The notes: generated from the letters alone by a model not told the origin. A DNA stretch of 64,000 nt from Azorinus chamasolen (GCA_963576725.1 OY755237.1:50737090-50801089), one strand, 5' to 3'; positions 33,178 to 46,010 are shown, counted from the stretch's first letter. Made by a program: numbers and translations.

Positions 33178-35251
33178 AATGGCAAGACAAGCTGTGTGTT
33201 AGTTGTGGTATATTTGCATGTACACCAGGTACATTTAGGTGCATTGAGATAGAAACATGCAGAAAACAGAAGATATTGATAGAGCTGTTGTGTTAGTAAC
33301 TTAATGTCAATTGATGCTAATGATGGTGATGATAGACTTTTAAGTTACTGGATAGGTCAATAGGATAAGGACAGTACTGCGTGCATGCATATACATGTAT
33401 TTATTAACACATATAACATAATGTTTAGCTATTTCCTATTTAGCATGGAGGAAAGGGTGAAACATTTGAACTATGTGTTACACATGTATACAGTATATCT
33501 TAGGGGTAGTTAAAAGTTATTTTCGTTTGAAATCCCATGAATCAGAATCATTTTCATCATTAAAATTGTAATCAATAGTATCATCATCAGCAGCAGCAGC
33601 AGCAACATCTTGCAGGGAAGAAGGACAACTTAAGTCATTATGAACTGTCTACAGTCTTGCAAACAATGGAAAACCACTTGTAAGTTAGCCAGTGATCAGG
33701 ATGAACTCCATCATACATATATGAACATAACTTCATAAGTAAATTTTTTATATTTTTTAGAATTTTGGGCATGCCTCCCTCGTTTTTTTGTGCTCGTTTT
33801 CTGGATGTCTCTATCCCATCTGATTGTTGGTAGATTGTGCTGAGTGTTTATGTGTGATATTTTTGGATTTATATGTTTTATGTCCTCTTCTAAAGATTTT
33901 TGTTTAGTAGTGTGTATTTCAGTGTCTGAGAATTGGCTTGAATGAAATTGGCTGTGATTGTTTTTGAATTCTGTCTATTTCTAAAGTGATGCTGGTGGTA
34001 TGCTCCCAACCTTTAAAGTTGTGATGTCTGTGTTAAATGATGTTGCTAAGCCTTCAAGTTGTTCAATTATGTTATTAACTTTCTGTGTAGAATGATTGTA
34101 AATAGAGAATATGTCTTCAAGGCTGTAGATCTATGTCTGGGATGTCAGATGTGGTTGTGTGTGAGACAGACAGACAGAATGATTTCTGTAAACCAGTCGG
34201 CCTATTTAAAGAAGTCAGACAGACAGGCTGATTTATGTAAAACAGTATTTAAAGAAGGTCAGAGAGACTACGAAACTTAAACAGTGACAGACAGACCTGC
34301 AGACAGACAGACTACTCTAGTCGGAAAGAACAATTAAGTCAGATTTCACCAAGATTTAAGCTATTTGGTTCAAACTGTAAACAATTCTACGTTGCCGTAG
34401 ATCTAGGTCTTTATAAAATCTCAGTGATATACATTCGTTTGCATGTTTCACTCACATATTTATTTAAGCAATCGGCATTTGTTTAAGTATCTAGGTCAAA
34501 TTTACGAAAACCGCTTACACCGTCAAAAACACCCTACGCCGGGATAAATATCTAGATGTAGATCTAATTCAAATAATGTGATGTTTTGTATTGACAACTG
34601 ATTCAAATTAAAGAAAATTTAATAATCAATGTCTAAATTACTCACATACAAATTTATTGACAGTAGGAACCGGAAGAGTAACACAGCTGAGCCTTGTATG
34701 TAAACAAAATGCACTGCAGACGATAAATGGAAGTCATGTGACCACAACTACGTCACTTACAAGTTGTGGATAATAGTAATACGTCATCAGATTTGACACA
34801 CATACACTCGGCCTTTTCTGCTAACTGGATCTCGGACGGAGATGTTTACCGAACGGAAAACATTAATTTTCTGGCAAATAAACAGTGATTCAAATAGTTA
34901 AATATAATCTATACCGAAACGAAATACAATTTTCAATTTAGTAAGTTTTAGAAGATCGATTTTCTTCGTAGACAAACGTTGTTGCGATTTGTGTGGACTG
35001 TCGGGTATTCAATCGTAACTACTCGCTGTATTCCGTCAGAGTTCGGAATATAGGAATCACTCGGAACACCATGGTTATTTCCCTCCATGGTCAAAACCGG
35101 AAGTGAGCATCAGCAGATCCGATTCCAGGTTAACAATGTACAGCCTAGAGAACCAAAATTATATCCTACGCGTTACCATAGAGCTCACTTCGTTCGCAAG
35201 AATGGCCTTGTGCTCGCTATTAGATACATAACCAAGGGAAATGTCCTTTAC
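33178..35251 (+). other. UFL1 intron 1, low-repeat stretch
   Basis: Mostly single-copy in this window: a short CAG run at 33586-33605, GACAGACAGACA-type repeats at 34165-34315, and no convincing exon. Confidence 0.45.
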
Positions 35252-36077
35252 CAGTGTTGCAGCCAGGATTTTAAAAAGAGGGGCGATTTTCCCCCCTCCC
35301 TTTGAAAATTAGGGGCGATTTGTTCAAAATAGGGGGGGGGGGGCGGATTTTTATTTCACAACAATATCAATGCAAATCTAGCGCAATGGGTTCGACACGG
35401 TCGATTTCGTCGCTTTCTACAGGACTAATATGTCTGTGACTCGTAGAAGATGAATAACTCGGTTACGTATCTTTGACACTTGAATTTGAGTTGAATTTGG
35501 TTATAGGAAGGGTACCTACCCCAAAGTAGTCGCTGATTTTTCTTTAAGATAATGTTTTTTGACGATTTTTACAGCAAACACGTTTTTACTGTTTTCATTT
35601 GATTATATAGGTTACGGGCATAGACTAAAAGTCGGACCGAGACAGGCAAAAGTTACTTTACTCAACGAGTTATAAATTATCAGTTGTGAGTGATGTTTTA
35701 TTGTTTTATCATAAGCACAATTAATTAACAAAGTAGTCACAAAAAACTGTAGATCTTGGACAGACAACTGTTCACGTATCTGGAATTGCCGAGGTCCCAT
35801 AGAATATGATAGCCAAGTTACTGTACAGAACCACGTTTTAGCCTTACCTATACATGACAGTTGACAAACATCCGGTTCAGATTCGATATGAATTGAAAGC
35901 TTTACTGGTACTCACTACAAACTGTTTCAACCTCACAATGCCTGAGGGAGTTTTTTTTTTAGCAAAGTAATATTGAAACTTTAGTGCACGACTAGGCGCC
36001 CCCGCCAGTGAAAAAGAGGGGGGATTTTTCAGAAAACGGGGGGAATCGCGCGATCGCGCGTCCTGGCTGCAACACTG
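35252..36077. mobile_element. 826 bp hAT-like non-autonomous element
   Basis: TIR CAGTGTTGCAGCCAGGA perfectly inverted at the right end; direct repeat CTTTAC at 35246-35251 and 36078-36083. G/C-rich subterminal tracts (GGGGCGATTT). No transposase frame. Confidence 0.8.
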
Positions 36078-36229
36078 CTTTACCTATCCTGTAGGAGTCG
36101 CAGGGCTTTAGTCCTTTATAACTCTCTCAATGAGCGTAGACCACGATCGGTTTTCCGGAAGTATCTATCTTCCATAAAGTATCGTCTGATAGTGAATCTT
36201 CATTAATTTATCAATATGGAAAAATAGTC

Positions 36230-36850
36230 AAACAGGGAGAGCCACACACGAAATGACACCGCACCAAACACCATCTAACAAGAAACGGTAAAGCCACAAG
36301 ACAAAACATAACAGGACGCATATCAAGACGAAACACATTAAACATTAAGCATATTAAACAACAAAATTGACCGTAGGCTGAAAGCAGGATTGCCGCCTTG
36401 GAACGGCCAGCAGCCCAAAAAAAAAGGCTACTGGGGGACTTAAACCTGGTTTACGGGTATCCAACCTCGTCCTTATCCCACTTTCACCAAAGTCAAAATG
36501 TAAATAAAATTCTATTTTTTAGCGTATTGATTGTAGGCGAGCTAACTTTTTCTTAGAACTGGTAACGAATTCCATGGCTCAACCACCCAGATTGAGAAAA
36601 AGTTCCTTATTTCCTTAGCAGATGCCTCCACTTGTAGGTGTAGTGAATGACCCCGCAAAAAGCGGTTGGTTATAATCCTTCTTTCAAAGAATTTTTCAAA
36701 GTTAATATCTTCCTTCCCATGTCATCAGCATTTTAAACTTGTATCTGTATCTATACGTCGTAGAATCCTATATAGGCTTTTAAACGACGGGTAAACTTGT
36801 TTTGTCCTAGAGCTTTTAAACGTTTAGTCATAGATACCTCTTTTCATACC
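36230..36850 (-). pseudogene. LINE C-terminus and 3' tail
   Basis: Minus-strand translation of 36510-36690, with breaks, gives ERRIITNRFLRGHSLHLQV and NFFSIWVVEPWNSLPVL, the typical C-terminus of Jockey/CR1-type LINE ORF2. Downstream (36230-36490) is the tail also inserted at 25336-25785. Frameshifted and incomplete. Confidence 0.65.
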
Positions 36851-37629
36851 TTTGCAACAAACTGTTTGAGATGTTTCTAGAGTTGCTGTCATGGCCACAG
36901 ATGTAGTTACATTTTATATGTTTATATACAAATAAAATAAACCAGGCAATTAAGTAACTCTTTCCTTTTTATAAATGCCTGTTCAGGCCTTTGGTAATAG
37001 AGTAGACCCAGATCAGATTTATCATGTCAGAGCCATCTGCTCACTCGGGGTCTGTTATATACATAAATAATGTAAACAGCACGCCTTGTTATGTTATGCA
37101 GAATCCATTACTGATTTGTTGCCATCCCAATAACAGACACGGGGTTTCCAATGGAAAAAAATAAATTTTAGCCACTTTTTTTTTGGTCAGAGGGGAGGGC
37201 ACCATTTCCAGTATACCTGGAGCATAAACTAACATAACATTTATGCATGTTAAAATAATATTAAATGCTTCATCAAAACTAGTGTGTTTTTATTGTTGTA
37301 AACTGAGTTAATATTGAAGAAATTAAGTTTTGATATAATTTACAGTGCTTCCTGTATTTAACAACTTTGGTTTGAATCAGGAAAAAAGGTTGTTGTACGG
37401 AGGGAGTTTTGTTGGGAGGGACCCATGTTCCATTACAAAGGATAAAGTATAGCTTATACCAAGACCAGTCAAACTTATATTATCACCCAAAGGAATGGAA
37501 CAAAGTGGCTGCTGAATGCATTATATCAACATTTACAAGTTATGTATAGGTAGTTACACATTTATTTTTACAAGCTATGATTCAGCTTGTATTTCTGGGT
37601 AAATTCAGTTCACATTTGTGTACTCTAAA

Positions 37630-37686
37630 TGGTGTTATCGAGCTACTTTCGGTTTCAACGATGAGCTACTTTCGGTTTCAACGATA
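37630..37686. repeat. 26 bp direct duplication
   Basis: GAGCTACTTTCGGTTTCAAC occurs twice in tandem, 26 bp apart. Confidence 0.9.
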
Positions 37687-37699
37687 TCCCTGTCTTGAA

Positions 37700-39320
37700 A
37701 ACACACAAAGTTTATAGTTCAGGATCATTTGTACAACTAAACAAACCATCAGAATGTGTCGAGCAACTGAGCTCGTCTCCCGAACCACCAACAGTCTTTC
37801 TACCATTTACCCCACCACCCAAAATACCATTAGCTGGAACGTCTCATTAGAACGTGTTAACTGCTTTCGGTTGAATTTTGTTCACACCTTTTGCTTTCGG
37901 ATTTGATCAAGAATGGAATGGACAGCATCTAACAGAAAATTGACCGAAACCCTATCAAGAATTCATGACAAAACATATGCCTACGTCCACAAAAGTAGTT
38001 CAGAAGTTGAAAAGTGAACGTGTACGATTAAGTGTGACAGGAGTAGAAGTGTTCGGAAGAACATGTTCTACTGCCTTCATCATTTCCATCCGAGAAAACA
38101 AGAGTCAGTTTGACACGAGGGTGCCCGAGGCGATGAGATTAATAATCTTTCTCAACTAATTCCCAGATAAAGTGTTGATTAAGATAAATTTTGAAATTTA
38201 GGACTGCAGAAAAAAAATATGCTTGGTCAATTTTTTTTTCGCCACTCTCGGATATTTTTTCCCCATTGGCGAAAGTGGCGAACGGCAGCGGAAACCCTGA
38301 GACAGATTGATCCCACCACTCAGACAGTCATGAAATATGCACTCTCTCTCATGCCATCATGTACATGTGGTCTGCAGAACACAAATTCGACAGTAATAAC
38401 AGACATGCCAAGTTTTCCAGATTATCCGGGAGTTTCACGCATTTTGAAGCATTCTCCCGATCGTACAGAAAACCACAAAATCTCCAGGGAAATCAAAATT
38501 TCACGATTATACCTTAACCTGTATAGCAGACAGCAATTTCGGCAAGCAGCGAGGCTTTGCCTGCACTCTGATATCAATCGATAAGGTTACACGTGGTCAC
38601 ATGATGTTTTTCACAATACACAGGTAGGCATGGTAAACATTTGTTTACACAAAGGATTAAGGACTGCGAGAGGGCAAGAGGTGCCCCTCTCTACGTGTCA
38701 GGAATTAGTAATCATCACCAAATTAATGGACTGAAATGGAGCCATTCAAAGAGGCCGACTTTTTCTGATGCATGACAGGGGTGCTGCACCGTGCTGTTTG
38801 ACACTGATAAGACAAGCTTCTGTACATGGAGCAGTCTGCATCTACTAAAATTTAGTGACAATGTAAATTGAAATAGACTGGTCTATTCTGGGATTCGCCA
38901 TTGCGGAATATTCACGCATACAAATCACAAATGGTGCAGAAAGAATTCCAACCTAGGGCCATGCCGCCGCACAAAATCCCAAATCCCCTCTCCCTAAATA
39001 TATGATTTAATCTGAATTCACATCGGGATGTTTTGTTTTCGTTTTACGGTCGTGAAACAAGGTCGCTACTTGTTGCTTGGAGACTGCAAATTTATTTCCA
39101 GTAGTGACGTCGCCCAGATACAGCATCTGGTGTGAAGGTTTTTACGCGATTTGATTAGTTAATTTATATATCAAAACCACATAGTATCTCGCGCGAGTCG
39201 AAAACGAAAGTGAAAAACATTTTGTTTACAAATGTGATTATCTGGACTTTTCTATATCATAACGAAGCAGTTATGTCCGAATGGAAGGCTGAAGTGAGGG
39301 CAGGACTTTATTACATTTAA
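37700..39320 (+). other. UFL1 intron 1, unassigned sequence
   Basis: A 121-codon frame (38219-38584) and a 64-codon frame (37965-38159) are open, but no family was recognised and codon use does not look selected. A hairpin TTCGCCACT...AGTGGCGAA lies at 38238-38281. Confidence 0.4.
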
Positions 39321-39324
39321 TACA

Positions 39325-39665
39325 TTTCTCTTTTTGTGTTGCAATTTTTGCTCTCGGGGGATCACCTCCTTTCAGAATTTATAATCTTCACAACAGCAGG
39401 TGTTAAATGCTTGTGTGGCGGCTGTAAAACGTCACCCCGTTCTTCATTCTCAGTGTTGTTATACCTTCTGATCCTTCGAGATCATGAATTTCAGTACTTC
39501 TTGTTCTGAAAATTGAATACCGCTTAAGCCGGTGCTATGGGGCATGAGCAGTGTTGCACTTTCAATTACTGTTCATGAACAGACTCAATAAAACCGAGTC
39601 TGCAATTTTCTCTTTTTGTGTTGCAATTTTTGTTCTCGGGGGATCACCTCCTTTCAGAATTCACT
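39325..39665. repeat. Interspersed repeat, inverted relative to 13480-13645
   Basis: One full copy (39480-39660) and one partial copy (39325-39395), both with TTTTGTGTTGCAATTTTTG and TCGGGGGATCACCTCCTT. Confidence 0.75.
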
Positions 39666-39822
39666 GGCCCATCTGTCACTCAGTCCAGAATCTGCTCTAT
39701 ACTTGTTATGAAATAAAATCAGATTTTACAGTTTCTGCCATGGTTTCAAATTCCTGTGTTCACAATGAAGCTACAGTTACGTAATATTTTATGATGTCAT
39801 TATTTCTTACATGAAGGGTTAA
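39665..39822. mobile_element. Foldback MITE, core A, right arm only
   Basis: CCAGAATCTGCTCTATACTT, GATTTTACAGTTTCTGCC, ending ATGAAGGGTTAA. Its TTAA is shared with the next copy. Confidence 0.65.
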
Positions 39823-40022
39823 CCCTTTACTCCATGAATATTCATGTGTGAAATAATGTGGTCAAGAATACTAATTTTTATAATGGCACATGAACACAGG
39901 ATATTTTGGGACATGGCAGAAGCTGCATAGTTGTATCTATATTATTTCATAAGCAAACAGCAGATCTGGTTCTACTCTGTTTGCAAGGGCATAGAAAGGC
40001 GTATTTAGGGGGTAAAGGGTAA
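39819..40022. mobile_element. Foldback MITE, core A, reversed
   Basis: TTAACCCTTTACTCCATG left, GGGGTAAAGGGTAA right; the core is reduced to CAAACAGCAGATCTGG and TCTACTCTGTTTGC. Confidence 0.75.
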
Positions 40023-40384
40023 ACATTGTATTCAGATCATACACCAAATTTGTTGGTTGTTTATTTGTTTCTTTGAAACAATGCAGACCCTTACCAAAGG
40101 GCTCTTGGTGTGGGTCTGCACTGTTTGCTCCTGTTTTTACTGGACACTAGGCACAAATAGGTTAATAAATGAAAATATGATCCGTGAAAATGCAATATCT
40201 TCTGGATTTTCATCAAATCTTCCGGATTTTCATGACCAAACTTCTGGAAAACCAGACCCTGGGTTTGCGTCCCAGTCGAGTCACAACTTTTTCACCATGT
40301 TACATTTGGCGCCCAACATAAATAACCCATAAGGTGATTTATATGTAAAAAATTGTAATAATAAGAAACTCATGGAGTGTTCTT

Positions 40385-40470
40385 TGAGTAGAGTGTTGGC
40401 ATGGTAAGCCAGAGGCCTCGGGTTAGAGTCCCAGTTGAGTCACAACTTTTTCACCATGTTACATTTAATT
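40385..40470 (+). ncRNA. tRNA-like segment (possible SINE head)
   Basis: TGGTAAGCCAGAGGCCTC then GGGTTAGAGTCCCAG resembles A and B boxes of a tRNA. It is followed by CACAACTTTTTCACCATG, also present at 40288 after GCGTCCCAG, so two partial copies exist. Weak evidence. Confidence 0.3.
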
Positions 40471-40545
40471 CTGAGTATTGTTATGAGCAACTCAGTTGAG
40501 TCATTCAGAACAGCATTAAATTCTAATACCAATAGGCCAAGGGCC

Positions 40546-40690
40546 AATAATCGAAACCCTCCCCCCTAGCGGGATTTTCGTACACCTATATTTTCTTAAA
40601 GCTTAGGGTATATGTTAACAAGTTTCGGTTGTTGGACAAGTATTGGATGCTGGATAAGCAAACGGTCAGTGCGTTTCCATGGCAACCGCC
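40546..40690 (+). repeat. Long inverted repeat, left arm (partner 45130-45285)
   Basis: AAGGGCCA, CTCCCCCCTAGCGGGATTTT, ACACCTATAT, TTGTTGGAC and TGGATGCTG occur in the same order in the reverse complement of 45130-45285. The arms bound ~4.7 kb holding DIRS-like sequence. Confidence 0.6.
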
Positions 40691-40824
40691 AATATTTCGA
40701 AGTTTCAGCATTAGCGTCATTAAGATGCAAAAACATAATTTATTTTGTTTATAAAACATCCAAAATAGTTTTAAAATAATATCAATATATTTACCACATG
40801 CCAGGAGTCTTTTATTCATAATTT

Positions 40825-41885
40825 GCTCATTTGCATATTCATGAATATTAATGAGAATCTGAAACAAACTGCGTAAATTGTTAAAAAATGACCTTATTTA
40901 GCAAACAAGTATGTTATGATTATTCATTTTTCATATTAAAAGGTTTCAAATGGCATATAAACGATTTCAGGTCATTTACTTATTCATTTTCTGTTCCATA
41001 GATACACAGTATTGAGTCAGTATAGCAAAGAAAGTGGGTGGGGTAAAATTACCCCACAAAATGTAAAAAATGCTATTTTGTCAATAAGTGGTTTTAAGAT
41101 GAATGACAAAATAAATTTTCACATGATAATTACAACAACGTTCTCTACGAACAAAATTGTCCGAGTTTGAGAACAAACTGCTTTCTTGCTCATTTGCATA
41201 TTCATGAATATTAATGAGAATCTAAAAAATGCTTAAATTTTAAAAAAATGACCTTATTTAGCCAACGAGTACGTTATGGTTAATCATTTTTCATATTAAA
41301 AGGTTTCAATGACACATAACTGCTGTCAGGTCATTTATTTATTCATTTTGTGTTCCATAGATACACAGTATTGCTTCGGTATGGCAAAGAAAGTGGGTGG
41401 GGAAAATGACCCCCAAAAATTTAAACAATGCTATTTGTCAATAAGTAGTTTTAAGATAAATGACAAAGTAAATTTGCTTATGATGATCACAACAACGTTC
41501 TATATGCACAAAATTGTCCCAGTTTGAGAACAAACTACAATTGTGCTGATTTGCATATTAATGAATATTAATGAGAATCTAAAAAATGCTTAAAACAAAA
41601 AAAAAATGAGTATGTTATGTGTATTCATTTTTCATATAAAACGTTTTCAAATGACACATAAATGTTGTCAGGTCATTTATTTATTCATTTTCTGTTCCAT
41701 AGATAAACAGTATTGATTCAGTATAGCAAAGAAAGTTGGCGGGGTAAAATCGCCCCACAAAATGTAACAAATGCTACTTTGTCAATAAGCGGTTTTAAGA
41801 TGAATGACAAAGTAAATTTGCCTATGATAATAACAAGAACATTCTCTATGCACATAATTATCCCAGTTTAAAAACAAACTACTAT
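40825..41885. repeat. ~360 bp tandem repeat, three copies
   Basis: TGCATATTCATGAATATTAA starts near 40831, 41194 and (variant) 41551. Each unit also has TGTTCCATAGATACACAGTA and GGTTTTAAGATGAATGAC. No coding content. Confidence 0.9.
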
Positions 41886-41899
41886 TGTGTCTGTTTCTG

Positions 41900-42293
41900 T
41901 GCTTTATATCCCCACCCCACCCGAACTAAAATGGGATATTATATCGATATCGTTCTTCCTCGCCAGCCGGTACTCACTGCCTGGAACCAGCAGGAGCAGG
42001 ACGTGCCTTGCTGGCATCCAAACTAGCAGGGTCTTGCCCCCCCCCCCCCCCCCCCCCCCCGGTGGCCCCCATTCCCTATCCTGCTCTGGCTCCCCCCCCC
42101 CCCCCCAACAGCCTGTCTGGCCTCCATACCGGTCAGGGCATGTGGTAAGTTCGACTCAGGGAGCGACAGTCCTCTTCCTTGCCCACTCACAGTCCACTCT
42201 TCAAAGCCTGTAGGAGGACCTCCTCTCCCGGTGACGCTGTCATCGACAGTCACCAGGGTTTAATCTGAGGGGGAACATGAAGTCCTGTAAATA
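41900..42293 (+). other. GC-rich leader of the DIRS-like element, with C runs
   Basis: Markedly more GC-rich than its surroundings. C homopolymers at about 42037-42060 and 42092-42107. Continuous with the gag-like frame. Confidence 0.5.
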
Positions 42294-43180
42294 ATGGCTC
42301 ATAGGGACAATCCTATTTTCGGGGAGTCGGATACAACTGGAGCGTCGGACCTAGAGGAGGCTCAGTCGTCGGTCGTCGACGAATCTGAGCCGTCATCGTT
42401 TGCTTTTGATAAGGCGGGGGAGGACTGTTTTGGCCTTCCTCCCGCCTTCCATATGCCCTAGGCCCCCCCTAAGCCAACTCACAAGGGCTCACTCTTGTCC
42501 TTTGAGGAGCTACTCTGAACACGGAGAGCTTCCAAATCCCTCCAAGTCTAGGGAGTCTCTCCCCCGGCTAGATTCCTTCTGTTTGGCTGGCAGACCAGGA
42601 TGAAGATTTCCATTTCAGGATTGCAATCGGTTGGACCATGTCCTCAAAATTTCGAGATCCATGGCTCTTTCCTCATCTCTCAGGTCTCCAGCCTCTATTG
42701 ACAGCCACCCTGGGCTATTTGACCGGATCCCCTTGCTGGATGCCAACAGCCCGGGGCCTCATCTCTACTCAAGCGGTAGGAGTTGCGCAAGAGACAGCGA
42801 ATGGGAATTGCTTCCAACATAGACCTTTTAGCTGCTGCTCTATCAGAAGAGCTAGCTTCAGAGTCTCCTTCCTCGGAAATTACCAAGCGCCTTTCCTATC
42901 AGCTTGGCCTTTAGTCCGCCTCTGCCCTGCAAGACACCTCCAAGGTTGAATTGCGGGCGGGTCAATTTGCCTCGGAGCTTATTTTCAGAGGCAAAATTAA
43001 GGAGAAGGCTTCTCCAAGGAGTTCTCCGGCATCTTGCCCTTCTCCTTGGAAGATCCCCAAAGTCCCTGTGGCTATGTGCAAACCTTCTAAGGGCCTTTCT
43101 AAGCCCCAGGAGAAACATGGTCTTAAGAACAAGCCAATTCTCCCCTTCAGTGCGGTTCGGCCAAGAGTCGGGCGCAATTT
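42294..43180 (+). pseudogene. DIRS-like retrotransposon, gag-like region
   Basis: Starts at ATG 42294 with MAHRDNPIFGESDTTGASDL, then an acidic Ser-rich stretch, then stops and frameshifts. Parts in other frames (RLDHVLKISRSMALSSSL; QFASELIFRGKIKEKASP) resemble the gag of DIRS-type elements. Broken; recognition is moderate. Confidence 0.5.
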
Positions 43181-43199
43181 GACCAATCATCAAATTTTC

Positions 43200-43790
43200 T
43201 ACTGTAAACAAGTATGTCGAATCTTTCAAGATTGAGACCATCGCTTCCATTCGGCTGGCAATCAAACCTGACCAATGGGGCATTTCCATGGATTTCTCGG
43301 ATGCATATTTTCTCTAAATTCACCCAGCAGACAGACACCAATTGCGCTTCTGTCCTGGGTACTGTTTACTAGTCCCAGACATTGCCCTTTGGCCTCATTA
43401 CGGCCCCCAGAGAATTCACCAAACCGATGGGGGTCGTATCGGCCTATCACCAGCAGATTAGTGTCACACTGATTCAGTACGCCGGCAATTGGCTGCTTCG
43501 TCATTCTCTTCTTCTTAACCTCCATTACAGCTGGGAGATATTGTCGCAGTTGAAACTAGTACTGAATCCGGAGAAATCGGATCTCATCCCATCGAAAGAT
43601 TTCATCTTTGTGGGACTGAATTTCCTTACGGACTCCAAAACGATCAGGATATCTCCGACAACGGGTGATGGATACCCTGCGTCTGTTATCTCTTTTCTGC
43701 CAGAAGGGTCACTGCTCAGAAGAATGTCCTATGAGCTCTGTCTCAGTCCTATCCACTTCCTGGGCATATTTCAATAACACCTCATTAGAT
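43200..43790 (+). pseudogene. DIRS-like retrotransposon, reverse transcriptase fragment
   Basis: In successive frames: SIRLAIKPDQWGISMDFSDA then YFLIHPADRHQLRF-like text (one stop), PFGLITAPREFTK, YAGNWLLR in the place of the YLDDWL active site, and LNPEKSDLIPSKDFIFVG. This order and the NPEKSDLIPS motif are typical of DIRS/Ngaro RT. Both catalytic Asp residues of the DD pair are lost (AGN), so the enzyme is dead. No tyrosine recombinase was recognised downstream. Confidence 0.75.
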
Positions 43791-44189
43791 GAGATCCTTA
43801 GGGCTGCTTCCTGGAAGAATAGCTCTACCTTTTCTTCCTTTTATCTGCGCCCTTTTGCACCCCCACAGAACAAACTACCGGTACATTCTCTAGGTCTGCT
43901 TGTGGCCTCTCAAACAGTGTAATGGCTAGCACTTTTCTAATGGCGTCGGTGCGACCTTTTTGGAAAATTATTATTCAGAATTATCTACTAGCATCAGCAC
44001 TTCTGAGATAACTGCCCTAGAATCACTTGACAAATAACAAAACAAAGTGCAGTAATAGGAAATAGTTTATGAGCACTTTAAATAGTACATGTACAATTAC
44101 AGTATAGAAATGATAAATATGTTATGAAATTGTTATGTTGCAGATATTATCTAAACTAGAAAACTGGCTAAGTCAGAGAGGGCCATGCA

Positions 44190-44760
44190 GATGATCTTTT
44201 GTCGAATATGACATTTTTGATAAATCAAGGGCAGATAACTCTGGACATGATGATCTCATTCAACCCAAAACCTGTAGGTGTCTTCCTCTCCTAATACTAA
44301 GTATATGCCCTTAATATGAACCAAATATGTGAAGTACTATTTGAGTTATCACATTAGATCAAGTGTTGACAAGAGATTATGACATTTTGGATAAATCAAG
44401 GGCAGATAAATCTAGACATAATGAGCTGATTCAACTCAAAAACTATAGGCCTGTTCCTCTGGTGATACTGAGCATATGCCCTTAATATGAAACCAATATT
44501 TGAAGTACTGTTTGAGTAATCGCTTCGCATAAAAAATGTTTACAAAATGTAATGGTAATTTTATGAATCAAGGGCAGATAATAACTGTTTGACATTTTGG
44601 ATGATTCAACTTCAATCAAGGGCAGATAAATCTAGACATAGTGATCTGATTCAACCCCAAAACTATAGGCATCTTCCTCTGGTGATACTAAGCATATGTC
44701 CTTAATATGAAACCAATATGTGAAGTACTGTTTTGAGTTATCGCGTCACATCAAGTGTTA
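44190..44760 (-). repeat. ~180 bp tandem core, three units, with GGAC microsatellite
   Basis: Units contain AAATCAAGGGCAGATAA and ATATGCCCTTAATATGAA. Followed at 44760-44810 by GGAC/GACA repeats and at 44825-44855 by a hairpin (GGGCTCTTGCATT / AATGCAGGACCC). In reverse this is the order hairpin, GTCC run, core seen in F4 and F5 (family F8). Confidence 0.7.
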
Positions 44761-45129
44761 ACGGACGGACGGAGGGACGAACGGACGGACAGACAGACGG
44801 ACGGACAGAAAATGTGATTCCTATAGGGCTCTTGCATTTTCAATGCAGGACCCTAATGATTATACATTGTATTCAGTGCCTTATGCGAAATGTTTCTCCA
44901 TATATAACTGAAAAATAGCTTGTACGTATATAAAGGCTAAGTCGTTTCTTTTTTACAGTTACAAGGGAGATAATTCTTGCTGTTTTCAGTTCAAAGTTAT
45001 TTTTTCTTTTTCAAATATGTTGATCGACATAAAATATAATAATTTTTAAGCAATGTGGTTTGAGAACTTGTCGTTTTGGACTCCATAATCTCATGTATAC
45101 AAAAACATAAACACGTAATATAGCGAATT

Positions 45130-45285
45130 CAGTCGCAGATAATCAATCGCATACTGCAAGCTTAATCAGCATCCATATAACGTCCAACAAGTGACATTCG
45201 ATGGAGGATATATTACGCTTTACAGTGATATAGGTGTCATAAAATCCCGCTGGGGGGGGGACCTAGGGTACAGCTGGCCCTTAGT
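45130..45285 (-). repeat. Long inverted repeat, right arm (partner 40546-40690)
   Basis: See the left arm. The reverse complement runs CTAAGGGCCA, CCCAGCGGGATTTT, ACACCTATATCACTGTAAAG, TTGTTGGAC, TGGATGCTGATTAAGC. Confidence 0.6.
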
Positions 45286-45349
45286 CTACAACAGTCACTA
45301 AGTACATTCTGTGTACATATTTTAGATGTAGATAAGCTAAGTATTCCTT

Positions 45350-46010
45350 TTATTCTTTATTATTTTACCACATTTATATAGCGCTCTTTTCACACTGGAT
45401 ATATGCGTTCAAAAGCGCTTCACATGGATGAAATCACTTATCAGAACGAACCGCATGATTATCTATCTAGACAAATGAAGGATATACAATAGATATACAA
45501 TATATATGATACCACTAGCCGGAAGGAACTACATGATTGTCGATCCTGTCATGAAAGATATGCAAAAAATATACAATAGATATGAAATCACTTACTGCAA
45601 GGAACCGCATAAACTATATTAACAAATTTGATACAGACAAGTTGACTGAAAGCCATGCTCATCAATATCACAAATTAGAATAATCTGTATTAACAAATTT
45701 AATACAGACAAGTTGACTGAAAGCCATGATGATCAATATCATAAATTAGAATAAATGGGCTGACTGAAAAGCATTCCATTTATATGACTTTTGGGTCAAC
45801 TGTTAGCTTAATAGGTTGGCTGAAAGCCATTCCTATCCTGAGCTCAGTTGCCACTGTACATGTACATGACTATTGGGTCGACTGTTAGCTTATTAGGTTG
45901 GCTGAAAGCCATTCCTATCCTGAACTTAGCTGCCACTGTAAATGACTATTGGGTTGCCTGTTAGCTTAATAGGTTGGCTGAAAGTCATTCCTATTCTGAA
46001 CTAAACTGTC
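45350..46010 (-). repeat. LINE 3' untranslated tail with tandem units
   Basis: Contains TTTATATAGCGCTCTTTTC ... AAAAGCGCTTCACATGG, often seen at LINE 3' ends, and two short tandem arrays: ~85 bp (about 45605-45745) and ~95 bp (GGTTGGCTGAAAGCCATTCC, about 45770-46000). Confidence 0.6.

Noticed and set aside
38219..38584. 121-codon plus frame as a gene
   Set aside because: No recognised domain and biased start (poly-T run read as Phe); probably chance or an unknown repeat.
42023..42253. Gly-rich 76-codon minus frame
   Set aside because: Reverse reading of C homopolymers in the DIRS leader.
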